Shown piece by piece: positions 1-5,180 of a stretch of DNA of 5,180 bases. Within the stretch, counting starts at the first letter, position 1. Each line of letters begins with the position of its first letter. Under the pieces are notes generated by a model. That model was not told the DNA's origin and did no database searches. It was given only the letters and a program-made list of their open reading frames with translations. The DNA is from an uncultured Gammaproteobacteria bacterium (GTDB lineage Bacteria; Pseudomonadota; Gammaproteobacteria; Steroidobacterales; JABDMI01): contig CALHVH010000046.1 of the NCBI GenBank assembly GCA_938039225.1, forward strand, positions 1 to 5,180, written 5' to 3'. The translations under genes and the position numbers were made by a program.

Positions 1-188
1 TCCAAATTACTAATCCCTAGATCAGGCATGCCTAATGAATTGGCAGCAACACCTCCACCTGAAAGATAGATAGCCTTATGACCAACATCTTTAGCCATTC
101 TCGCAGCAAATGCGGTAATTGTACCAACAACCTGTAAGGGCGCTTCATCAGCGACCAGCTCTCTAAATTTTTGCCCTGCTGTTTTCAT
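1..188 (-). CDS. prpB: 2-methylisocitrate lyase PrpB, N-terminal part (runs off the left edge)
   Basis: PrpB cleaves 2-methylisocitrate to pyruvate and succinate, the last step of the methylcitrate cycle that oxidises propionyl-CoA in the cytoplasm. Only the first 62 codons are in the window. They match the family N-terminus: a PLQVVGTI strand at residues 17-24, then the hallmark YLSGGGVAA (41-49) and SLGMPDLGIS (51-60), which in the family form the first strands of the isocitrate-lyase/PEP-mutase barrel. The catalytic Cys region lies beyond the edge. The ATG is 12 bp after the stop of the GntR regulator, and a modest GAG-containing Shine-Dalgarno (TTGAGAAA) sits in that gap, so the two genes are almost certainly co-transcribed. 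Other isocitrate-lyase-superfamily members (such as oxaloacetate decarboxylase) are possible in principle, but the SGGGVAA/PDLGIS wording is typical of PrpB. Confidence 0.9.
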   Translation of the reverse strand, partial: MKTAGQKFRELVADEAPLQVVGTITAFAARMAKDVGHKAIYLSGGGVAANSLGMPDLGISNL

Positions 189-200
189 ATTTTTCTCAAT

Positions 201-890
201 TTATTTAAATTGGTTTTCTCGTTCATTAATGAATTTTTCAAAAGACTTTCTCGCATTTCGAATGTGACGCCTCATGAGTAACTCGGCAAGCTCACCATCA
301 CGTTCTTTTATCGCTTCTAGAATCATTCTGTGCTCGCTTAATGCTTTATTTGGACGCCCTTTTCGATTGGAGAACTTATAACGATATAATCGCATTAATT
401 GATAGTGATCTTCACATAAGGCAGTACGTAGTAATTCATTTTTTGAACCCTGCGCAATACGAAAATGAAAATCTAGATCACCTTCTTGTCTCAAATACTC
501 TGCCCCATCTTTCTGCTTTATTTCTTGCTGATGTTTATCCAATAAGTCTGATAACTCTTGTATTTCATCATCCAACATATGACTTGCAGCAAGACGGCAA
601 GTCATACCCTCAAGTGCCTCACGTACCTGATAAAGCTCAATAAGTTGTTGTGTGGACAGCTCGACTACTCGTGCGCCTGAGTTTGGAGTATTTGTCACTA
701 GACGACGCGCTTCTAAACGACGTAATGCATCACGTAAAGGTCCACGACTTGTATTGAAACGTTTTGCTAACTCAGACTCGCGTATCTTTTCGCCAGGCAA
801 GAACTCGCCCAGAACAATAGCTTCTTGCAATGATTCAAAAACTTGCTCTGCTAAGGTTTGAGCTGTCAATTGTAGTGAGTTATCAGTCAT
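201..890 (-). CDS. GntR-family (FadR/FCD subfamily) transcriptional regulator, probable regulator of the prp operon
   Basis: A 229-residue cytoplasmic DNA-binding regulator of normal length for FadR-type GntR proteins. The N-terminal winged helix-turn-helix spans about residues 10-78, with the family signature LGEFLPGEKIRESELAKRF (27-45) followed by TSRGPLRDALRRLEARRLV (47-65), the recognition helix and wing. The C-terminal all-helical FCD domain covers about 82-220 and shows the usual metal/ligand ligands: D138 and H142 (a D-x3-H motif), H187 and H209. It lies directly upstream of prpB in the same direction, and GntR regulators in this position control the methylcitrate genes in several gammaproteobacteria, so a propionyl-CoA-pathway metabolite is the likely effector (inference). 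No convincing Shine-Dalgarno precedes the ATG. This start is still chosen because the next Met is residue 96, inside the FCD domain. A candidate operator lies 9 bp upstream of the ATG, suggesting autoregulation. Confidence 0.9.
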   Translation of the reverse strand: MTDNSLQLTAQTLAEQVFESLQEAIVLGEFLPGEKIRESELAKRFNTSRGPLRDALRRLEARRLVTNTPNSGARVVELSTQQLIELYQVREALEGMTCRLAASHMLDDEIQELSDLLDKHQQEIKQKDGAEYLRQEGDLDFHFRIAQGSKNELLRTALCEDHYQLMRLYRYKFSNRKGRPNKALSEHRMILEAIKERDGELAELLMRRHIRNARKSFEKFINERENQFK

Positions 891-898
891 TTTTACAA

Positions 899-910
899 AT
901 TGTCAACAAT
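899..910. promoter_or_regulatory. Candidate operator, palindrome ATTGTCAACAAT
   Basis: Perfect 5-bp arms ATTGT/ACAAT around a central CA. The form TTGT-N2-ACAA fits the general GT...AC palindromes bound by FadR-subfamily GntR proteins. It lies in the leader of the GntR gene, roughly +12 to +23 from the predicted start of transcription, which suits repression by blocking polymerase. Assignment to the adjacent regulator is inferred from position and symmetry only. Confidence 0.5.
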
Positions 911-927
911 AATTGATATTATCACGC

Positions 928-955
928 ATTATAGACAAATAAATTAGTCTATCAA
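928..955 (-). promoter_or_regulatory. Sigma-70-type promoter for the gntR-prpB operon
   Basis: On the minus strand a -35 box TTGATA (955-950) and a perfect -10 box TATAAT (933-928) are separated by 16 bp. Transcription would start near 921, giving a leader of about 31 nt before the regulator ATG. It is the best promoter match in the 284-bp divergent region and points at the regulator-prpB operon. The spacer holds an ATAGAC/GTCTAT inverted repeat (931-936 and 947-952). Confidence 0.65.
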
Positions 956-960
956 CTATT

Positions 961-972
961 TTAGTTAACAAT
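961..972. promoter_or_regulatory. Second, degenerate operator candidate TTAGTTAACAAT
   Basis: Nine of its twelve bases match the palindrome at 899-910, including the conserved GT..ACAAT part. It sits just upstream of the -35 box of the gntR-prpB promoter (about -40 to -51), with its centre 62 bp from the first site. It could be a second site for the same regulator, but the left arm is poor and the region is AT-rich, so chance is a real alternative. Confidence 0.25.
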
Positions 973-1017
973 ATGGCTTATTTCGCTTAATTAAAATGGA
1001 CTCTTGACTGAGAAAAT

Positions 1018-1127
1018 CTCTAAGCGTTTCTAATACCTCTAATAAACTAATCTGGTTTTAAAATTGTCACACAACATTTCAGAATATCTATATACCTCTA
1101 AGCTCTAAGCGAGCCAAGCGCTAAGCG
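1018..1127 (+). repeat. Iterated CTCTAA / CTAAGCG motifs in the region upstream of cysD
   Basis: The hexamer CTCTAA occurs four times (1018-1023, 1037-1042, 1096-1101, 1103-1108), the last two as a tandem CTCTAAG pair. ATACCTCTAA occurs twice exactly (1033-1042 and 1092-1101). CTAAGCG occurs at 1020-1026, 1105-1111 and 1121-1127, with a one-base variant CCAAGCG at 1114-1120. These lie between the divergent promoter and the cysD start and could be activator-binding repeats or remnants of local duplication. No known element is recognised. Confidence 0.5.
1064..1094 (+). promoter_or_regulatory. Weak candidate promoter for cysD-cysNC
   Basis: A -35-like TTGTCA (1064-1069) is followed by the AT-rich stretch TATCTATATA (1085-1094), where several overlapping -10 hexamers are possible at spacings of 15 to 19 bp. 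The match is poor. In enterobacteria cys promoters are weak and need the activator CysB; whether that applies here cannot be seen. I could not identify a CysB site with confidence. Confidence 0.25.
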
Positions 1128-1174
1128 TTACAATAGCGAAAAATTTACTAAATCAACACTATTGGATCGCTCGC

Positions 1175-2077
1175 ATGAGTCAATTAACCCATCTTGAACG
1201 TCTTGAAGCTGAAAGCATTCACATAATGCGAGAAGTCGCAGCTGAATGCGAAAACCCTGTAATGCTTTATTCCGTTGGGAAAGATAGCTCAGTAATGTTG
1301 CATTTGGCCGAAAAAGCGTTTTACCCATCTAAACCTCCTTTTCCTCTGATGCATGTCGATACTACCTGGAAGTTCAAGGAAATGATTGAATTCAGAGATC
1401 GACGTGCAAAAGAAGTTGGAATGGATTTAATTGTCCACATCAACCCCGAAGGCAAAGCCGCTGGTGTTGGACCATTTACTCATGGGTCCGCTGTGCATAC
1501 CGACATCATGAAAACGCAAGGGCTAAAACAGGCCTTAAACAAATATAAATTTGACGCTGCATTTGGTGGAGCAAGACGCGATGAAGAAAAATCTCGTGCA
1601 AAAGAGCGTATATTTTCATTCCGCTCTGAACAACATCGTTGGGATGCAAAAAATCAACGTCCTGAATTATGGAATATATTCAATACTCGCGTACACAAAG
1701 GTGAAAGTATGCGAGTATTTCCTTTATCAAATTGGACAGAACTTGATATTTGGCAATATATACATAAAGAAAATATTGAAATTCCCAGTTTATATTTATC
1801 TGAAATCCGTCCTGTTGTTGAAAAAGATGGCGTTTTAATACTGGTTGACGACGATCGTATGCCAATTGGACCCAATGATGTAATTCAAGAAAAAATGGTG
1901 CGCTTCAGAACTCTAGGTTGCTATCCACTAACGGGTGCAGTCCAATCTGAAGCCACAACGCTTCCAGAAGTTATCCAAGAAATGTTATTAACCACAACCT
2001 CAGAACGACAAGGCCGAGTCATTGACTCAGATGCTGGCGCCTCTATGGAAAAGAAAAAAGAAGAGGGGTATTTCTAA
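1175..2077 (+). CDS. cysD: Sulfate adenylyltransferase subunit 2, CysD (ATP sulfurylase small subunit)
   Basis: CysD is the catalytic subunit of heterodimeric ATP sulfurylase: with the GTPase CysN it makes adenosine 5'-phosphosulfate (APS) and pyrophosphate from sulfate and ATP in the cytoplasm, the entry step of sulfate assimilation. The 300 residues are full length (E. coli CysD has 302). The PP-loop motif SVGKDSS is at 33-39, HVDTTWKF at 60-67, the conserved FGGARRDEEKSRAKER at 130-145, VFPLSNWTE at 181-189, and MVRFRTLGCYPLTGAV at 241-256. The C-terminus TTSERQGRVID...EEGYF is typical of the family. One small difference from E. coli is T64 where E. coli has Gly (HVDTGW). The start is supported by alignment of SQLTHLERLEAESI with the family N-terminus and by a GGA at 1164-1166, 8 bp upstream. 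It is the first gene of a two-gene operon, and its stop codon abuts the cysNC start codon. Confidence 0.97.
   Translation: MSQLTHLERLEAESIHIMREVAAECENPVMLYSVGKDSSVMLHLAEKAFYPSKPPFPLMHVDTTWKFKEMIEFRDRRAKEVGMDLIVHINPEGKAAGVGPFTHGSAVHTDIMKTQGLKQALNKYKFDAAFGGARRDEEKSRAKERIFSFRSEQHRWDAKNQRPELWNIFNTRVHKGESMRVFPLSNWTELDIWQYIHKENIEIPSLYLSEIRPVVEKDGVLILVDDDRMPIGPNDVIQEKMVRFRTLGCYPLTGAVQSEATTLPEVIQEMLLTTTSERQGRVIDSDAGASMEKKKEEGYF
2062..2068 (+). promoter_or_regulatory. Strong ribosome binding site of cysNC, inside the end of cysD
   Basis: AGAGGGG lies 9 bp before the cysNC ATG, within the last codons of cysD (the EEGYF end). It is much stronger than the site in front of cysD. With TAA and ATG directly adjacent (2075-2080), it supports translational coupling of the two ATP-sulfurylase subunits. 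Confidence 0.7.
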
Positions 2078-3988
2078 ATGTCGCATCATGATGAATTAAT
2101 TGCAACAGATATTCTTGGATATCTTAATGCTCAAGAAAATAAAAGTTTTTTACGTTTTATTACTTGTGGATCAGTTGATGATGGCAAATCCACTTTAATT
2201 GGGCGCTTGCTTTATGACTCCAAGTTAATTTATGAAGACCAACTTGCTAGCATAGAAAACGATAGTAAAAAATCGGGCACTCAAGGTGACAACATTGACC
2301 TTGCATTGCTAGTAGATGGTCTTGCTGCAGAACGCGAACAAGGCATCACCATTGATGTTGCCTATCGTTTCTTTTCTACTGATAAACGTAAATTCATTGT
2401 CGCAGATACACCGGGCCACGAGCAATATACTCGTAATATGGCGACTGGTGCATCTACGGCCGATCTAGCCATTTTATTAATTGATGCTCGTTATGGTGTA
2501 CAAGTACAAACCCGTCGTCATGCATATATAGCTTCATTACTAGGCATTCGTCATATTGTTTGTGCTATCAACAAAATGGACCTCATAGATTTTTCTGAAG
2601 ATGTACATAATAAAATTGAATCTGACTTCCGTGAATTTTCTAAAGACTTAGGCTTTAGTGATATCACCTGCATACCGATGTCTGCACTGGATGGTGATAA
2701 TGTCACTAGTAAATCCAAGAGGGCAAGTTGGTACCAAGGCCCAGCCCTACTTGAGCATCTCGAAACAGTCGATGTAGATACAGGCACGTTGACAAGCCCC
2801 TTCCGTCTACCCGTGCAATGGGTAAACCGCCCAAACTTAGACTTCCGAGGCTTTTCAGGAACTATTGCTTCTGGTACTGTTAACGTAGGTGAAGAAATCA
2901 TTGTCTTACCTTCGGGAAAACGTTCGACAGTAAAGGAAATAATAACTTATGACCGTAATCTTGACCAAGCCAAGGAAGATCAAGCCGTTACGATTACATT
3001 AGAAGATGAAATTGATATTTCTCGTGGCGATATTATTTGCAGCAAAGATCATCCAGCTGAACAGTCCGATCAATTCCAGGCACATTTATTGTGGATGAGT
3101 GAAAAGGAACTTTTCCCTGGAAGGCAATATTTATTTAAATCAACTAATAAAAATTTATTAGCCAGCATTACTCGTTTAAAGCATAAAGTTAATGTCAATG
3201 ATCTATCTTTAGAACCGGGACGAAATTTAATCTTAAATGAAGTCGGTGTTTGCACACTCTCGCTCAGTGCTCCAATTGCTTTTGATACCTACAAAAACAA
3301 TCGCACAACTGGTAGCTTTATTCTTATTGATAGACATACCAATGCCACAGTTGGCGTCGGCATGTTAGATTTTTCGCTACGCAGAGCTGCAAATGTTGTG
3401 TGGCAAGAGTTAGATGTAGAAAAAACTCAACGAGCTCAATTAAAACACCAAAAACCAGCCGTGCTTTGGTTTACTGGCTTATCTGGTTCTGGTAAATCAA
3501 CAATCGCAAATAATGTTGAAAAAATTCTGTTTGATATGGGGAGGCATACCTATATTCTTGATGGTGATAATGTAAGGCATGGTTTGAACAAAGATTTAGG
3601 TTTTACGGATGCTGATCGTGTTGAAAATATCAGACGAGTATCTGAAACTGCAAAATTAATGACAGACGCTGGCCTAGTTACACTGGTTTCATTCATCTCA
3701 CCTTTCAGAGCAGAGCGTCAGATTGCTCGCTCTTTATTAGAGGAAAACGAATTTATTGAGATTCATGTAAATACACCTTTAGAAGTTGCTGAAGCTCGTG
3801 ATGTAAAAGGCTTATACGCAAAAGCACGAGCAGGAAAAATTAAAAACTTCACTGGTATCGATAGCGAATATCAGGAACCACTAAATCCTGAAATTGTTAT
3901 CAATACTGTTGATATGACCGCTGAAGAAGCAGCTGAAAGAATTGTTGAATATTTAAAAGCGAATGGGTATTTGGATACCGTTGCATAG
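2078..3988 (+). CDS. cysNC: Bifunctional sulfate adenylyltransferase subunit 1 / adenylylsulfate kinase, CysNC fusion
   Basis: A 636-residue fusion of the regulatory GTPase of ATP sulfurylase (CysN, about 1-445) with APS kinase (CysC, about 455-636). CysN drives APS formation by CysD with GTP hydrolysis; the kinase half phosphorylates APS to PAPS, the donor for sulfate reduction or sulfation. GTPase motifs: G1 GSVDDGKST (31-39), switch I GIT (89-91), G3 DTPGH (110-114), G4 NKMD (165-168), G5-like MSAL (201-204), then EF-Tu-like beta-barrel domains (about 240-435). Kinase motifs: P-loop GLSGSGKST (467-475), DGDNVRHGL (495-503), FISPFR with the conserved serine S541, KGLYAKARAG (577-586) and FTGID (591-595). 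Both halves look intact, so both activities are expected. A small deviation is V576, where the family usually has Pro (RDPKGLY). The fused form, also called NodQ-type, is common in proteobacteria. It follows cysD with no gap, and its stop codon lies in the left arm of a terminator-like repeat. Confidence 0.97.
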   Translation: MSHHDELIATDILGYLNAQENKSFLRFITCGSVDDGKSTLIGRLLYDSKLIYEDQLASIENDSKKSGTQGDNIDLALLVDGLAAEREQGITIDVAYRFFSTDKRKFIVADTPGHEQYTRNMATGASTADLAILLIDARYGVQVQTRRHAYIASLLGIRHIVCAINKMDLIDFSEDVHNKIESDFREFSKDLGFSDITCIPMSALDGDNVTSKSKRASWYQGPALLEHLETVDVDTGTLTSPFRLPVQWVNRPNLDFRGFSGTIASGTVNVGEEIIVLPSGKRSTVKEIITYDRNLDQAKEDQAVTITLEDEIDISRGDIICSKDHPAEQSDQFQAHLLWMSEKELFPGRQYLFKSTNKNLLASITRLKHKVNVNDLSLEPGRNLILNEVGVCTLSLSAPIAFDTYKNNRTTGSFILIDRHTNATVGVGMLDFSLRRAANVVWQELDVEKTQRAQLKHQKPAVLWFTGLSGSGKSTIANNVEKILFDMGRHTYILDGDNVRHGLNKDLGFTDADRVENIRRVSETAKLMTDAGLVTLVSFISPFRAERQIARSLLEENEFIEIHVNTPLEVAEARDVKGLYAKARAGKIKNFTGIDSEYQEPLNPEIVINTVDMTAEEAAERIVEYLKANGYLDTVA

Positions 3989-4068
3989 ATTGCCGTACTT
4001 TGTCCACAATGACTACATTGCAAAACGAGAAGGTCATTGCGAGTCATTTTTAAATGACGCGGCAATCT
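3987..4068. repeat. REP/MITE-like inverted-repeat element in two opposed halves
   Basis: The left half begins AGATTGCCG and ends in CACAATGAC (to 4013). The right half, read on the minus strand, begins AGATTGCCG (4068-4060) and ends in CGCAATGACC (4041-4032). The two halves are thus head-to-head versions of one pattern, AGATTGCC...GCAATGAC, which resembles short intergenic hairpin repeats dispersed in many proteobacterial genomes (recalled, not searched). It fills almost the whole gap between the convergent cysNC and acuI genes. Copy number elsewhere in the genome cannot be seen here. Confidence 0.6.
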
Positions 4069-4076
4069 CTTTTTTT
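3987..4076 (+). terminator. Probable rho-independent terminator of the cysD-cysNC operon
   Basis: Nine-base arms AGATTGCCG (3987-3995) and CGGCAATCT (4060-4068) pair perfectly and are followed by seven T (4070-4076). Inside, GTCATTT/AAATGAC (4043-4049 and 4052-4058) forms a tight 7-bp hairpin with a 2-nt loop, and CAATGAC/GTCATTG (4007-4013 and 4033-4039) forms another. The T-run lies on the cysNC side only, so it should stop rightward transcription better than acuI transcription from the opposite side. Confidence 0.65.
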
Positions 4077-4084
4077 ACCCGCTA

Positions 4085-5089
4085 TTAAGAGACCTTAACA
4101 ACCGTACGACCGGTAACCTTCCCTTCCATATACGCATCAAAAGCCTTAGGCAATTCAGAAAACTCAATATGATGACAAGCAATTTCATTTAACTTTAAAG
4201 GCTTTAAATCTGTTGCAATTCTATTCCAAACTTTTAAACGCAAATCTCTTGGTGTTGCCATTGAGTTTATACCAAGTAAATTAATTCCTCTCAGAATAAA
4301 AGGCATGACGGTCGTATTTAATTCATGACTAGCTGCTAAACCTATACTGGCAATATTACCCCACCAACCAACGGTTCGTGTTAAATACGTTAGCATCTCA
4401 CCACCCACATTATCTATAGCCCCAGCATATAAAGCCTTTTCCATAGGACGTTTGCCATAATCCAGTGTTTGACGCAACAAAGTTTCAGTCGCACCGATGT
4501 CTTTCAAGTAATCTAACTGGTCTTCTTTTCCTGTAACAGCAACCACTTCATAATCAAGACCCGAAAGCATATTTATTGCCATACTACCAACACCACCTGT
4601 TGATCCAGTCACAATAATTTTTCCATTACCGGGAGACTGATTGTTTAATTCCATTTTGGTAATTGCTAGTGCAGCAGTAAACCCAGCGGTACCAAGTCCC
4701 ATGGCATCTTTAGTCGTCATTCCTTCTGGAATTGGGATTACCCATTCACTTTTAACCCTGGCCACCTCCGAGTAGCCTCCGTCAAATTCCTCACCTATTC
4801 CGCAACCGGTTACTAAAACTTTTTGCCCTACTTGTAAATCTGAATGTTCTGATGAAATTATTTCACCCGCTAAGTCTATTCCGCCATTGAGAGGAAAACT
4901 TCTTAGAATCCGGCCCTTACCAGTTGCTGCTAATGCATCTTTATAATTAATTGAAGAGTACTCAACTTTTATTAATGTATCGCCGGCACTTAAATCATCA
5001 AGGGTTAACTGTTCAAACTGTGCTTTAATTTGGTTTTTCCCATCTGCTTCAATTTGATGAATTCGATACGCTTTAAAATTGTTTTGCAT
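4085..5089 (-). CDS. acuI: Acryloyl-CoA reductase (NADPH), AcuI/YhdH family
   Basis: A 334-residue zinc-independent medium-chain dehydrogenase/reductase of the YhdH/YhfP group, whose characterised members (AcuI, E. coli YhdH) reduce toxic acryloyl-CoA to propionyl-CoA with NADPH in the cytoplasm. The GroES-like N-terminal domain carries the group signature SSINYKDALAATGKGRI (45-61) and GIDLAGE (70-76). The Rossmann domain has the nucleotide loop TGSTGGVGS (161-169), preceded by GLGTAGFTAALAI (131-143). The C-terminal part has TTVMPFILRGINLLGINS (259-276) and ends GRTVVKVS, as in the family; E. coli YhdH is of similar length. No zinc-ligand pattern of alcohol dehydrogenases is seen. The ATG is kept because FKAYRI aligns with the family N-terminus, although no Shine-Dalgarno is evident and the next Met is residue 124. 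It converges with cysNC, and a probable upstream gene ends 9 bp before it. Older annotations would call it a quinone oxidoreductase. Confidence 0.92.
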   Translation of the reverse strand: MQNNFKAYRIHQIEADGKNQIKAQFEQLTLDDLSAGDTLIKVEYSSINYKDALAATGKGRILRSFPLNGGIDLAGEIISSEHSDLQVGQKVLVTGCGIGEEFDGGYSEVARVKSEWVIPIPEGMTTKDAMGLGTAGFTAALAITKMELNNQSPGNGKIIVTGSTGGVGSMAINMLSGLDYEVVAVTGKEDQLDYLKDIGATETLLRQTLDYGKRPMEKALYAGAIDNVGGEMLTYLTRTVGWWGNIASIGLAASHELNTTVMPFILRGINLLGINSMATPRDLRLKVWNRIATDLKPLKLNEIACHHIEFSELPKAFDAYMEGKVTGRTVVKVS

Positions 5090-5098
5090 AATAATTTT

Positions 5099-5180
5099 TT
5101 AATTTAATGTGGATTTTGCCCAATGCATAAGCCCGGCCGCATTGAGTTTAGTGTCGGGTCCAATGACTTTATTAATCGTG
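5099..5180 (-). CDS. C-terminal end of an unidentified protein (partial, runs off the right edge)
   Basis: One minus-strand frame is open from the right edge for 26 codons to a TAA at 5101-5099, encoding an end that includes NKVIGPDTKL and LMHWAKSTLN. The stop is 9 bp before the acuI ATG, the spacing expected for an upstream operon partner, and acuI has no obvious promoter of its own in this gap. The family is not recognised. A second minus-strand frame, and a plus-strand frame starting at an ATG near 5123, are also open over this short stretch, so the assignment rests mainly on the operon-like spacing. Confidence 0.4.
   Translation of the reverse strand, partial: TINKVIGPDTKLNAAGLMHWAKSTLN

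Noticed and set aside
341..861. Plus-strand open frames opposite the GntR gene (341-643 and 652-861)
   Set aside because: They lie entirely antisense to a clear GntR/FCD gene, and their translations show no recognisable domain; they are shadows of its codon pattern.
903..908. Minus-strand TTGACA as a -35 box for the GntR gene
   Set aside because: Any matching -10 would fall inside the coding start, giving a transcript without the ATG; the bases are better explained as part of the ATTGT/ACAAT palindrome.
1004..1036. TTGACT (1004-1009) with TAATAC (1031-1036) as the cysD promoter
   Set aside because: The spacing is 21 bp and the -10 match is poor; the downstream candidate at 1064-1094 is closer to the gene and no worse.
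1128..1328. Minus-strand open frame across the cysD start
   Set aside because: It is antisense to the conserved CysD N-terminus and PP-loop, and no protein family is recognised.
1551..1875. Open frames inside cysD on both strands (1551-1838 plus; 1654-1875 and 1680-1865 minus)
   Set aside because: They are embedded in the conserved cysD reading frame, with low-complexity, unrecognisable translations.
2551..3255. Minus-strand open frames inside cysNC (2551-2901 and 3070-3255)
   Set aside because: They are antisense to conserved CysN domains, with no ribosome site, promoter or domain seen.
3871..4065. Minus-strand open frame spanning the cysNC end and the inverted repeat
   Set aside because: It covers the APS-kinase C-terminus in antisense and the palindromic element; the repeat itself explains the open frame.

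Overview
The window is ordinary chromosomal DNA from an AT-rich proteobacterium, most likely a gammaproteobacterium. The basis is close family-level resemblance of CysD, the APS-kinase half of CysNC, AcuI and PrpB to gammaproteobacterial enzymes recalled from memory, plus a GntR-type regulator placed directly in front of prpB. No genus can be assigned. There is no sign of phage, transposase, CRISPR, rRNA or tRNA.

Layout. Positions 1-890 (minus strand) hold a FadR-type GntR regulator followed 12 bp later by the first 62 codons of prpB (2-methylisocitrate lyase), which runs off the left edge. This looks like the start of a methylcitrate-cycle (propionyl-CoA) operon. Positions 891-1174 are a divergent, AT-rich control region. 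It holds a good sigma-70-like promoter firing left, two related palindromic candidate operators on either side of that promoter, and on the right a leader with short iterated motifs in front of cysD. Positions 1175-3988 (plus strand) are cysD and a cysN-cysC fusion, whose stop and start codons abut; together they encode ATP sulfurylase and APS kinase, converting sulfate to PAPS. Positions 3987-4076 hold a compact inverted-repeat element, overlapping the cysNC stop codon and ending in seven T, that probably serves as the cysNC terminator. Positions 4085-5089 (minus strand) encode an AcuI/YhdH-type acryloyl-CoA reductase. Positions 5099-5180 probably carry the last codons of another minus-strand gene just upstream of acuI.

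How the genes fit together. CysD and CysNC form one self-contained step of sulfate activation. AcuI yields propionyl-CoA from acryloyl-CoA, and the prp operon consumes propionyl-CoA, so the two flanking loci could be metabolically linked (acrylate, DMSP or propionate use) although the sulfate module separates them. That link is inference. I see no clearly new multi-gene system. The most interesting parts are non-coding: the paired operator candidates, the cysD leader and the inverted-repeat terminator.
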